This document shows positions 19,611-31,544 of a DNA stretch of 64,000 bases, piece after piece; the stretch's first letter is position 1, and every line of letters starts with the position of its first letter. The position numbers and the translations under genes were made by a program. The notes below the pieces were generated by a model. The model saw only the letters and a program-made list of their open reading frames with translations, was not told where the DNA came from and did no database searches. Origin of the DNA: Hybos culiciformis (lineage: Eukaryota; Arthropoda; Insecta; Diptera; Hybotidae); NCBI GenBank assembly GCA_964007475.1, contig OZ023274.1, positions 81,727,303 to 81,791,302 on the forward strand. The letters run 5' to 3'.

Positions 19611-21288
19611 TTTATAAGATAATCACCTATTACAGAAATTTTTAAGCAAGTTTCTTTTTTGTTTAGGCTAGAGAAAATGAAAACAGCCAGGGAGAATATT
19701 TTTGATTGATATAGTTACAAGCTACAGCTGGTGTTTTTTATAAGACTGGCACACTTCGGCTTTTTAATGGCTTTTAGAAAAAGCTATCATCGTTGTGGCT
19801 GTTTTGTGGCTTTTTCCATAAAAAAAAAGAAGAAAAAGCTAGTGGCTTTTCAAAAAGCCACTAGAAAATCAGGGATCAAATAACAAATAAGCTCTGTGAG
19901 AAAAAAATTAACTAACAATTGCATACTTTTAGGAAGTTGGCGGCAATTTTTTGTCAAAAATCGGAAAAAAAACACAAAAAATCCCCAAAAAAAAAGGAAG
20001 AAGATATTACAAAAAGAGAAAAAAAAAAGAAGAAAAAAAAAAAGTGCAAGTGTGAACGCATTTCAAAAAGCCAAATTTAAGCTTTATAGCGCAGTTTTAA
20101 GATTATGAATCATAGGTTTGTACAGTCATAATAATAATATACCCATGAGAATAAAGGCATTCAATAAGTCAAATTTTTGTTTAATAAATAATAAGCTGTC
20201 AATAACAAAAAAAAAATTGCGAATGCCATCAGCACCAGAATTTTAATACGTATCTTGGCCACTTAGAATTTAGTATCGAAATTTTGTTTTATCGTTAAGA
20301 GTTTTTGAAATTTATTTAAAAATTTTGCATGAATTGTCAAATTAATTTGATATAAAATGTTTGTAAAAAAATACACAAATGTTTTTAATAATTTAATTTT
20401 TAAGTTATTCTATACAAATTTTTTTATTACATATGTTATTTATATACGTTATTTCAACCTTAAATTTTTTGTATTAATAATTTTTGAAAACTGAAAACTG
20501 GCATTAATGGTTTGGAAAATGGATTTAAAAAAAAATATTTGTTTTCCATTCAAAAAAAATGTACACATTATCTTATTTTTCCTAACATTTTAACAATGGA
20601 AATTGAACAATTTTGAGATCCTTTTTTCTCCTATTACATAAGAATTCTGAATAATTATGAAATCCCAAAAAAATATTTATTATTGATTTTTATTTTAATT
20701 ATTTTCGAAATTAATACCGAAGTTATTAAAAATATTTAATTATGTATATTTTAAATCATAATCTACGAGAGGCGGAATCTAACATGGCCTATAATTTTTT
20801 TAAATAAACAGAGTTAGAAACATTTTAATTAAAAAGTTTTATTTGCGTTAATTAATATAATTATATTAGGAAATTAGCTTAAGTCATGTGAACCAAAATA
20901 GCAATATGAACCTATATAGTTATACTTAATTATAGTTTCATAAAATCAATATTCTTCATCTATTAATATAAAATAATATTGAATAAATATATCTTAATTT
21001 ATATCATATAAATGTCTTGTTTTACCTTATCTTTTGCGACTTAAATAACCAGCAAGAAAAAACTTGGTTCTAAAGGTCCTTTAGATATTTAAAAATAATT
21101 TTTTTAAAGAAAAATTTTCAACAAATTTTCACAAACAATGTTATAAAATTGTTTCAAAATATTATTAACATCATATTATTATGTGCATACATATGCTGTA
21201 TTACATCGTAATAAATACATTTTATTATGTTTTATAAAAGTTAATCTGGGTAAATAATTTATCAATCTGTTTTCATAATGTTTACAAG
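19611..21288. other. AT-rich stretch with a palindromic TGGCTTTT patch
   Basis: At about 19745-19865 the word GTGGCTTTTT recurs and ends in a near-palindrome, CTAGTGGCTTTT facing AAAAAGCCACTAG (19839-19864), perhaps a MITE fragment. The rest shows nothing. An A-rich Lys-heavy frame at 19896-20108 is compositional. Confidence 0.45.
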
Positions 21289-21785
21289 TAGGGAAGACTC
21301 TGCAACAGTGAGATACTTTTTTTTTTAAACTATATACATATGAAGAAAATGGATGTTTGATTTCAGATTTCAGCTACGGAAATAAATCTTTAGTTTCTCA
21401 TCTTGACAACTAAAACAAATTTAGTAAATATTTGGTAACGTCAAGCAGTTCCAGTGTCGGGTTGGGGCTGAGACAGTCAGTAACCCAGACTGAGATAAAG
21501 CATACCTTCAAGTACTGCGTTTTATAAATATTATTATTATTTATTGAAATTGAGCTAAATTGCTTGTAAAAATAGCAATTTAAAATGTACCGGAAACTAC
21601 AAAAAAAAGTAGTTAGCATAGTTTCAAATATAAAACTTATTGTCAGAATTACAAAACGAATGTTAACGAATGTAAAACTAAGAAAAATTTATTTCCTTTT
21701 TCTACCAATTCGTTTTTTTTGTTTATTTATAAGTTTTAACGAATGTGAGCCTGCAGACTGTCTTACTATTGGAGAGTCTGCCCTA
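21289..21785. mobile_element. TA-flanked MITE (element 21291-21783)
   Basis: The left end is GGGAAGACTCTGCAACAGT and the complement of the right end is GGGCAGACTCTCCAATAGT: 16 of 19 positions agree and similarity continues inward. TA flanks both sides (21289-21290, 21784-21785). 493 bp, no transposase. A GC-richer patch at 21430-21500 is internal. Confidence 0.75.
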
Positions 21786-24231
21786 ATTTTCGTAGTTTAT
21801 AAATTTAGATGCACGATATTATTATGTTCTAAGGGCACTAACATAACGACTGAATAATAAAGTTACCTGCGGTTATTCATTGTGGTTTAATTTACCTCTT
21901 TGTTACCTATATCCTATTTGTTAGTTCACATTAACATAATTTAAATTGTTGAGTATACTAACAACAGATTAAGGATGTTTACTATTTTATTGCATATACT
22001 TAATTGATATTAAAGTATATATATGTATTATGTAAATTGTGATTTAGTAAAAGAATAATATTTTTGTTTCTACTTCTCTTTGTTATGTATGGTAATTTTA
22101 ATAAATTGTTAGTCCTTGTTTCATTCAGTTTTTATTTTGCATTCCTGAAGTGCAGTAGGAATGAATGAATAAAAAAACAATCGGAACCACAGTATCGACA
22201 GCATGGTCAAGTTAAGAAAAATACCAAATATGTAATATTTTTTGATATAATCGTTGATATAATTGTTGATTTTATTTCATTAAAACTCTACTTAATTTAT
22301 TTCATTTTAAATTGAAAATATGAAATTAAAATAAATACCGATTTGGTGGTATGGTAAGGATAATAAAAAGACAGTCTCTATAGTTTTTAAATAAAATTTA
22401 TGTATAATAGAGGATAGACAAGACTTAAATTTAATTATTTATCTAAATTTTCTTTTATTATACATATATTAAGAAGTAATGTGGGGTTAAAATTTAAATA
22501 TAGTTTGTAATTAAAGATTGACTTGCACTACTGTTTTGTTTGATTCGAATTTATAAAACTAGCTTAGATATTACGAACTCTATTGTGTCGATGTTGAATG
22601 TGCTTCATTGTACGACAGTGTTGAAAATGATTTGAAATATTTTGCGGTAGAAATTATAATATGAAATTAATTTTTATATTTTTTATTCAAATCCTTAAAT
22701 TTTTATATAATACGTAACACCTATTTCCAAGTTAAAACTCTTTAATATGTAAATTTTAAGTTCAAGAATATTTTTTCTTTGATAATCAAGTTTTATTTTG
22801 TTTTCATGTTCATGTTAACATAGAAAAAATTAAGTTTGACTTGTATTATATTTTTTATTAAAAACAAAATAAGATGATTTTCATTTTTTTTTTTTGAAAA
22901 GATATATGTTACATTGAGAAAATTATGCCAATGTCAATAAAGGAAAATAACATTTGTATAAATCTAAGTTAGTAACAAAGAGGTTAGCAATCATCATGTA
23001 TTATAAGTAGAATAAAATTTTTAACAAAATAAAAACAATTTTTTTTAACTCAAATACAATTTTCATTGAAAAAACAAATTATATGACTGTTGTTTTATAT
23101 TCCTGAAATATTTAGGTTCATGTCTGTCTTTTTAAAGAGTAATGATTTCTATTTCTACTATATATTATTATAATTTTATTATATAAAAACTTTGGTGTAA
23201 AAAATATAAAAATTTGAACTAAACACAATGTTTGAGAAATACAATGCCGATTAATAAAATGAAAGATGTAAATATGCCTTGAAAAGTCGAAAATAAAACG
23301 ATATTAAAGTAAATAACGTTGTTACATTTCCTTCATGATTATTTGGTTGGCTAGAGACGACAAAAACAAAAAATCAATCATCAATGGTTAATATATGGTA
23401 TATATCACTATGGTAATCGTACGTATAATTATTAAACATAATATTTATAAGCAAGCAAGTAAACCATATATAAATATAATTTACTGAGTGGATATAGTTT
23501 ATTTTATTAGTTATTCAAATTAGTACAAATCTCCGGTATGGTTCTTGGCCATCATAATAATACTAATGTCTATAACTAACCAAACAAAATTGTGCCTAGA
23601 GAAATTCATTACAAAATAATTGTAAATCAGATAATTAATGTCATAAATGTAGGAAACAATTTTCTTAAAATTAATAAATTTTTTTAAAATAAAACAACTT
23701 GTGATTTCAAAAATTTGAAAACATTATTTTTCTATTTTATATCCGCGTTTTATAAAAACTGTTATAATATTCATAATATTCAGAATATTCATTAAGTAAG
23801 TCTTTTTTATTCGAGTCTAGTAAATTAGAAATCTATTTTGGATAAATTATAAAATATTAAATTAGATAGAAATAAAGAACAATACAAAAATGACCAAAGA
23901 GTATAAAAATTTTAAAATTTCGTTTAATCTAATTGAATAATTTCGAAATTTAGTATATATACAATCCAAACAAAAATAGAATAAAATCCATCATATTAAC
24001 TTGAAATAATTATAGATTTATAATTCACTTGAATTTGATAATAATGTGATATTCATATACATAATAATACTTGTACAATTATTATAATACTAATCAAATC
24101 TGTACAGTATGAAAGCGTCATATTCAGGACAGGATATATTATATCAATCATTATATGCATTCACTTTTCTTATAACCACAATTAGCAATCATTTCACTAT
24201 TTCTACCTCGATTTCTAAATTATAATATACA
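21786..24231. other. AT-rich stretch, nothing supported
   Basis: No terminal repeats or coding signature. Slightly GC-richer bits at about 22130-22200 and 22560-22640 gave no recognisable product. Confidence 0.5.
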
Positions 24232-24618
24232 TATCGTCGGTCGGCGACGCAAATCTCGTAAGTCTTGTTTTTTACAAAACGTGTTTTTTTTAATTTTCCT
24301 GTCCTTTTTGTTGATCTGCGTCGATCTACATTCATAAAAACACTCTAAATTTTTTAACGCACTTTTATTGTCGAAAAAAAAAAATTCGAAAATTTAGGTG
24401 GGAGCTTTTGTGGCCAAACATTGCACATTTTTGAAACTAAGATAATGTACTAATCTTCGTAATAAGCTACAGATTTTATTCAATCCATATCGCTTCGAAA
24501 TTAGCCAATCTTAAGCAATTTTGTGCTAATTATAATAATAAGAATAATACAGTTTTTTGTGTCTCCTGTAAAATTTTCAAAAACAGACTTACGTGGTTTG
24601 CGTCGCCGACCGACGATA
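24232..24618. mobile_element. TA-flanked MITE (element 24234-24616)
   Basis: Inverted ends TCGTCGGTCGGCGACGCAAA, followed by CGTAAGTCT after a few mismatches, match over about 36 bp. TA lies at both borders (24232-24233, 24617-24618). 383 bp, no transposase; the open frames across its right end are chance. It sits about 240 bp upstream of the secreted-peptide gene candidate. Confidence 0.8.
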
Positions 24619-24858
24619 TATAATTTTAGATTTATTATTATACTTTTTTTCCTTAGCACGTCAGAATATATATGTCGTTCCATAATGTATAAAAATTATA
24701 ATTGGATTATATTAACTGAGTATTTCAATGAAAAACTTTTCATATTTTAATATTAATTTTAACTTAGATATAAAGTTTATAAATTAAAATTTTACACCTT
24801 TTAAAAAAATATCTGATTAACATTCACAACAGTTTTTAAATGATATTTTTTATAAACT

Positions 24859-24865
24859 TATAAAG
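24859..24865 (+). promoter_or_regulatory. TATA box of the 24900 gene candidate
   Basis: TATAAAG lies 41 bases before the ATG; a start about 30 bases downstream would leave a leader of only about 10 bases. A second TATAAA at 24851-24856 is an alternative. In DNA this AT-rich a TATA match alone is weak. Confidence 0.35.
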
Positions 24866-24899
24866 ATACTTAGTCGAAGTTATAAATTCAAGAGGAATA

Positions 24900-25094
24900 A
24901 TGAATTTTCATTTTGCAACTATATTGTTGTTGGTGGGTACGTTTGGCTTGACGCGATCTATACACTTTTATTCTTTATTTGTATGTCCACAATCAATCAC
25001 ATCTGAAGGTGCAACCAGTGAATCTACCACTCCAGTGATGACGATGCCTACAAAAGTAACTTTTGGACCAATATGTTCTTGTCCTATTGCATAG
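24900..25094 (+). CDS. Putative small secreted peptide, 64 aa
   Basis: The ATG at 24900 opens a 64-codon frame ending TAG at 25092-25094. Residues 1-20 are a good signal peptide: short polar start (MNFHF), a hydrophobic core ATILLLVGTFGL, then TRS before a likely cleavage site. The mature part has a Thr/Ser-rich middle (SEGATSESTTPVMTMPT), a possible O-glycosylated section, and three cysteines: one near its start (FVCPQ) and two at its end (PICSCPIA). Base use is much richer in G and C than the flanks. A TATAAAG is upstream and an AATAAA lies 20 bases after the stop, giving a compact single-exon transcript of about 250 nt. No family was recognised; small immune, salivary or seminal peptides have this shape, but that is inference. 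It could also be one exon of a larger gene. Confidence 0.5.
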   Translation: MNFHFATILLLVGTFGLTRSIHFYSLFVCPQSITSEGATSESTTPVMTMPTKVTFGPICSCPIA

Positions 25095-25114
25095 AAGAAA
25101 TATCATAATGTGAA

Positions 25115-25120
25115 AATAAA
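25115..25120 (+). terminator. Polyadenylation signal for the 24900 gene candidate
   Basis: AATAAA 20 bases after the stop codon. The hexamer is frequent by chance here, so it only adds modest support. Confidence 0.35.
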
Positions 25121-25139
25121 AAAAACTAATAGATATATA

Positions 25140-28100
25140 TTTGAAAAGGCAAAAGAAGTGCATACAACCTGATTATTTGATGTATTATTAATACTGTTTT
25201 CATGTAAATTAAACATATATGAAAATGATCGCTCGGCAAATAATGTTGGATTTTTTTTTAATTTTAGATTTTAATTCGAAAGAATTATTAAAATAAAATT
25301 AATTCGTCCTTTCAACTTTCGCTAATTTCCAAGTTATATTGCATTTAAAATATGAAAAACTGAAAAATTCTATAAAATGCGTATACAAAAAAAAAATGGA
25401 AAAAGCGAATCGAAGGATTAGAAGGTAAATTTAAGTCAAAAATATAAAATTTACACTTTTTAGAATATCTGGGCATTAAGTAATTCAAAGAGAATGTGAC
25501 CTCAAAAAATATAAAATTAAATAAAAACACGCCTGTTCATTTCATACATTTTCCTCCAATTACATTTTGAAGTTTCCGATTTTAATGAAAACTACATATT
25601 TTCAAGAAATTTTTAAAATGTTTCTATATACCTAATTTAACTTCCTAATATATATATATATACCTAATTTAATCCTTTTATGGAGTGTAAATACGTATTT
25701 TTTTGGTAAATATTGAAAATAGGAACAACATTTTAAAAAATAAGTAAGCCCGTTCTTTAAGGATTTTCACCATTGTAAGTTCAAAGCATGATTTATGGTT
25801 CCTGAATATTATCCACCTCAGTTTTTTTCCTTCGTTTTTTTTATCAGTATACCTTTACCATAATTATAAATGCATGTCCTTGGGTAAAATGTAACTGATG
25901 AAAAGTGTATTGAAAATAAAAATTTTTAATTTTTTTTTATATATATTTTTTTAAAATATTTCTTCGATTCCAAATATATTAGTTATACACTATTCATAAA
26001 TTTAATTTAATTTATCAATAAACTGAACTTCAAAATTATTAATTTTATTCTAATTTACATTTTTAAATAAATCAAAGTTTAAAGCATAAAATCAGATTAT
26101 CTGTTTTCATTCAGTGCTTAACTTCTTTAAAAATATTAAGCAACGATAAATGGGGAAATAATTCAAAAGACAAATGACAAATAGCAAAACGTGGAAATAT
26201 ATGAAGTGTAGCATTTAGCTATGTACCAAAATAATAGTGAATCGATACTACAATAACAACAAATATTCTTATATTTAAACTCGTGCTCATTATCGTTTTA
26301 AAGAAAACAAGAATATGTGTAGAGACGTTTATAATTCTTAAGTAGCGATATTATATAAATAATTTTGTAAATTTTGTTAAAAAAAAGTTAAAATTAAATA
26401 TCTAAACCTAGAATAATTTTATAACTGGAGGTGGTATTGTTCGTAGGATTATTGTTATTGAATGAAAATTTTTATATTTTAAATTTAAACACGTCTCAGA
26501 TGCTTCCTAATTTGCTGTTTGGAAATTCATTAAAATTTCTTATATTAATAAAAGTTAAACAAAAATTTTCCACTGTAGGAGTTAAAAAAAAAAGTTATAA
26601 TTAATTTCAATTGAAAATTAAAAATGAATATGCATAGAAATTTGTAATTTGTAGTTAGTGAAATTAATTATATTATTATACCTTAAGGATAATTCTCAAA
26701 TGTATGAAAGTGCATACAAAATAAATTGAAACTTATAATTTTTTTTAATATTTAAGAGTTGTAAAAAAATGTATCCAACAGTGATATTCAAATATTTTGT
26801 AGTTCTGTGAAAAAAAAATTATAAATATAGCATTTTTGTTTGAATTAATTTAAGTTTTCATTAAAAGTTCTTTCCCTTTGATTTGTTATTTTGTTTCAAT
26901 AATAAATAATGTTTTACTTACTAATCATAATAACTTAAGTTGAAATAGGAACCTTACTTATACTTTTAATGTTTACAAACAAACAAATATAGCATATTCT
27001 TAATTTTCAGTATTTTGACGGTTTTACGAATCTTACAATTTTTAAGAAACATAATAAAGATGTATTCAAATTTTATATCTTTCGTTTTGTTAAATTTTCG
27101 TTTCATTATCCTATAGTTTTTAATTTAAATTTTCTTTCGTGAATCAATACTAAAAAATAAAAATACTTCTTAATTCAATTTAATTTGACACTATATTGTT
27201 GCGACTATATGTTTAATATAAACACAAAAAAAATCAAACATGTACCTACACAAAAAAAAACTCTTTAATAGAAATTTTTCCTTTAAATGTTATATAAAAT
27301 TTGATGATATAAAAAAAATTGTGAAATGTATAGTACTATAGTATTATCTATATTAGAATATGTATTTTTTTAAACATTTTAAATTTTTAATAAAGAGGCT
27401 GGAATTTAGAAAGGATAAATGAAAGAAAAAAAAAAATGTACGAGTGAATCACAAATTTGTTAAAAAATAAAAATTTATTTTACCTTATTTAAATAAAGAA
27501 ATGTATTCAAGGTGGTACTGGGAACAAACCTCAAATATAAAATTGTCGAACATTTTTTTTATTTTTCATTTAAAATGTTGCATTTTTAATTTTTTTGAGA
27601 GTAGGTATAATTTTTATCGAATGTCATAATCAAATTTTAGGTCATCATGCCATCAAAGGAACCAGGATTTCGAGATAATTATAGTAAGTGTTATTAATGT
27701 CATATACTTTCAATAGTAAGACATTGTATATTATGTAAATATTTTTAGAACTATAACAATGATATAACATCACTTTGCTTTAATTTGGAATGTCTGATTA
27801 ATTTAAGAAGTATTCAAAAAAGTGTCGGTTCAAAGCTTTTAAATTTTTATTATTCGCAGTTCTTCATTCATTTATTTAATCGATTGAAAAAAAAAAATTA
27901 AATCAAATTGAATTCATACAATATTTTAATAAAAATCTATAATATTTTAATGTAATAAAATTTTCATAGAAAATTATTGTAATTTTTTATTTTTTAAATG
28001 ATGACATTTTATATTTATCGAGAAATTTTTTTTCTCGACATCATGACTGTGTACAGAATCCAAAAAAAAAAGAAAATTGCAAACAGGTGTGAAAAAGGAA

Positions 28101-30919
28101 CAAAAATAATGGAAAAGTGTGTGATTTGAAAAAAAAATTGTAGAAAAGTTTCAAACAACAAAATCTGTTAACATTATTATATTGTAGATTTTATATATGT
28201 GTAGGTACTTGTTTAATGTTTTTTTTTATACAATGCGAAAAGAAAATTTTCTTTTCTTTATTTGTGAAAAATTAGAATAAATTATTCGTGCGTGACGTAA
28301 TCTACAAGCAATTGTTCTTCTTTTTTTTTCTATGTTCGCAAAGATTTGAATTGTATTTAAAGTTCTTGCAAATTTTTCTAACTTAAAAATAAAAAGAAGA
28401 AATTTAATGTTAGTTACTCATATCTGTGTCACACTAATTTAATTTGTTTTCATTTTATTTCAAAATAAATATAAAAACATAGACAAATTTTATGAGAGAT
28501 TATTAAATTTATACGGATGGTAACACCAAAAATATAAAAGAAATAAATAAAGGTTTTACATGGATGAATTATGTATTTAAGAATTTAAAAAAAAAAACTT
28601 TTTATAGAAAAAATATTCAATTACTTTGTCACGTACATAAAAATACATAATACTTTTATTTTATGATGAACACACAAATGTTTATAGATATAGTATTGTA
28701 TCGTATTGAAGATGTGTTTACTATCGAATAAAAGTATTATACTAAATACTTTTAATATTGCTTAAGTAAAAATAAGGAATATTTTTTTATTTTCGCAATT
28801 TATATTTTTGAAAATTTCCTTTCATATTATAATGAAATATTTTCTTAATATGTACTACCAGCGACATAAATTTCAAGCCCTCTACAAAAAATAAAAACTT
28901 ATTTATTCAAAGCATCTCGAAGGCAAAAAAATCATAGCAATTTTTATTTGCGTCTTGGCTTGATATTTATGTAGGTGAAAGTTAAAAAAATTTATTTGAT
29001 AATTTCAAAAAATTCATAGTAATGTTTTAAAATAAATATTTTATTTTAAATTGTTTCATATAAATTTTCATATAACAACGTAATACAAATAAAATGTATA
29101 ATTAGTAAATTTTTTGTACAAACACAAAAGTAATAATTAGTATGAAATATCAATCAAAATAAGTATATTCTATGGGTGAATGTATGTTTTCTATGTGGTT
29201 AGTTCAAATGTCAAAGATAATATAACAGCTAATTACCAATATCAGAATAAAAAATTTACCTATATGTAAGCTGAATATATGAAGTAAATAAAAAACATTG
29301 AAATTGAGAAATAAATGTAGATGCATTTACTTTGATTTTTATTTTATTTTTTTTTATTTTTTTGCTATAATACAATATTATTTGATATGTTATTTTTTAT
29401 ATATATTGGTTATATAAGTGGTATGCCCAATGCACTTATAATTATGATACATTGAACATTTTTTGTATAATACGGAATGATAATTTATTTTATAATAACC
29501 ATTGGGAAATTATAAATAAATTTCATGTATTCTGATAACGCACATATAATACGTACAAGTATTGTTATTTTGATTTTTAATATTTAATTTTTTTTTAAAT
29601 TATGTTAACGCTTAATAAATCTAAACAGAGTTTACAAACAATAACAATAATTTTATGATTACCTTATGATACATGCTATTTTATGCTTATTTAATATTAT
29701 TTTATGCAAAATTTACATTATGTTTTAGCTGAAAACTATATATATTTTTGTGTAGACAATATTTAACTTTATTTATATGTTTATGTTATTACAGTATAAA
29801 TGCATAAAATATCTAAATTTTAACAAAATATTTAACATAATACATAAAACATAAAACATAAACATATATTTCATTTATTAAATAATTATAATAATATTAA
29901 TAATATACTATATTTTGAATTAATTGAAACTAATAAACAAGTCGAAAAATGTGTATAGTTTGCGATATATTGCCATTTATGTAGGTAAATAAAAAAAAAA
30001 TTCTAGAATATTATAATATCAGGAATTTAAAGTATTCTATTAAAAATAAAAACTTAACTTCAAAATAATTTCTGATTTGCGCATAATTGCCATATTTTTG
30101 TATTCTGCACTTGTCATTTAGCTTACAGTGAAAGTATAGTGTTTTCAAAAATACTTATTAAAGAGAGTCCCTTGATTTAGGCTAACTATTTAGAAAACGA
30201 CGACTATCTGAAATAAGTATTATAAATATATTATTCGTTTGAAACATATTACGTAATAAGTATTAGTATTTACAGTACTATCTGCGTCTAAACTATATAT
30301 GTATAGATTATTATTAAATTTTATATTCATAGATAACTATTATTTTCTACCCTTTTTTGGAATTTTAATAGTCAAAATGACAAAATATATTTTGATAAAA
30401 AAAAAAAAGTATTTATGCATACATTTTTATCACAGATTTAGGATTTTAAGCTTATTCTTATGCTTATTTTTTTTGGTACAAAAAATATTTATTAAGTTTT
30501 TTTCCTGTGTTTTCTAGTTATAAGAATAATTAAATAAAAATGTCCCTTTTTTTGCTCTGATAAATTGTTTCAGGGTATGATCCTTTATATCTCGTAATAA
30601 TGTCCATTAACTTTTGAAATTTATGTGAAAATTATTATTGAAATTTACAGTACAACTTAAAATGTCAAAAGATTTTCATAATTAAAAAAGGAACAGAACC
30701 GGAAAGAATGGTATTGTTAGAGTTAGAATAGAAGGAATAAAAAACCTTAAGAAAAATCTTTAATGGTTTCAAAATATACGAGATCTGAATATTGAATTTG
30801 TTTTATAAAGCTATTATGCTATAGAAATAAAGTTTTTTTTTTCAAATTTCTTGGGCAAAATAAAAATTATATGAAATATTTGTTTTTTTTTGGAAATAAT
30901 TACCAGTATGGTACCTATA
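25140..30919. other. Long AT-rich stretch, no supported gene
   Basis: Nearly 6 kb of AT-rich DNA. One small inverted pair was noted (ACATAAATTTCAAGCC at about 28864 facing GGCTTGATATTTATGT at about 28957). No coding frame, tRNA boxes or element ends were seen. It is probably intergenic or intronic. Confidence 0.5.
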
Positions 30920-31544
30920 TACACTAGGTGGAAAAAGTCTGCGTACGGGCTCGTTTTCTAATTTTTTGTTCGACATGTTCCCAGTTTTTGATGTCGTTTA
31001 AAAGAACTGTATAAAAAAAGAGAAATCTCAATTTTTGGAAAAGTCTACGTACAGCCGTTTTTAATGCCGCGTCTCAGAAAGTAATCAGTAATGTAATTTG
31101 AAAGGCAATTGAATGTAGATAATTTTGCACCACATAATTTTATCCCTACGATAATGTAAAGTGTCAAAAATTGTCTTTGAAAGTCATAGAAATAGCTTAG
31201 AACCGCTGGAAAATAGGTTAGAACCGCTTGTTTTTATGACTTTCAAAGGCGATTTTTGACACTTTCCCTTATGGTAGGGATAAAATTATATGGTGCAAAA
31301 TTATCTACATTCAATTGCCTTTCAAATGACATTACTAGTTAATTTCTGAGACGCAGCCTTAAAATGGCTGTACGCAGACTTTTCCAAAAATTGAGATTTC
31401 TCAAAATTTAAATTTTGAAAAAAAAAATTTTTTTCACAAAAAACTTTTTTTATAGAGTTCTTTTAAACGACATCAAAAACTGGGAACATGTCGAACAAAA
31501 AATAAGAAAACGAGCCTGTACGCAGACTTTTTCTACCTAGTGTA
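30920..31544. mobile_element. Tc1/mariner-like foldback element, 621 bp (30922-31542)
   Basis: Ends CACTAGGTGGAAAAAGTCTG and its near-complement are flanked by TA (30920-30921, 31543-31544). The inverted arms are about 290 bp each, so almost the whole element is one imperfect inverted repeat. Landmarks pair in order: CGACATGTTCCCAGTTTTTG, AATTGAATGTAGATAATTTT, GACTTTCAAAG. The centre holds two copies of TTAGAACCGCT separated by about 13 bp (31197-31231). No coding region. Confidence 0.88.

Noticed and set aside
19896..20108. Lys-rich 70-codon frame
   Set aside because: Produced by A-rich DNA; no conserved motif.
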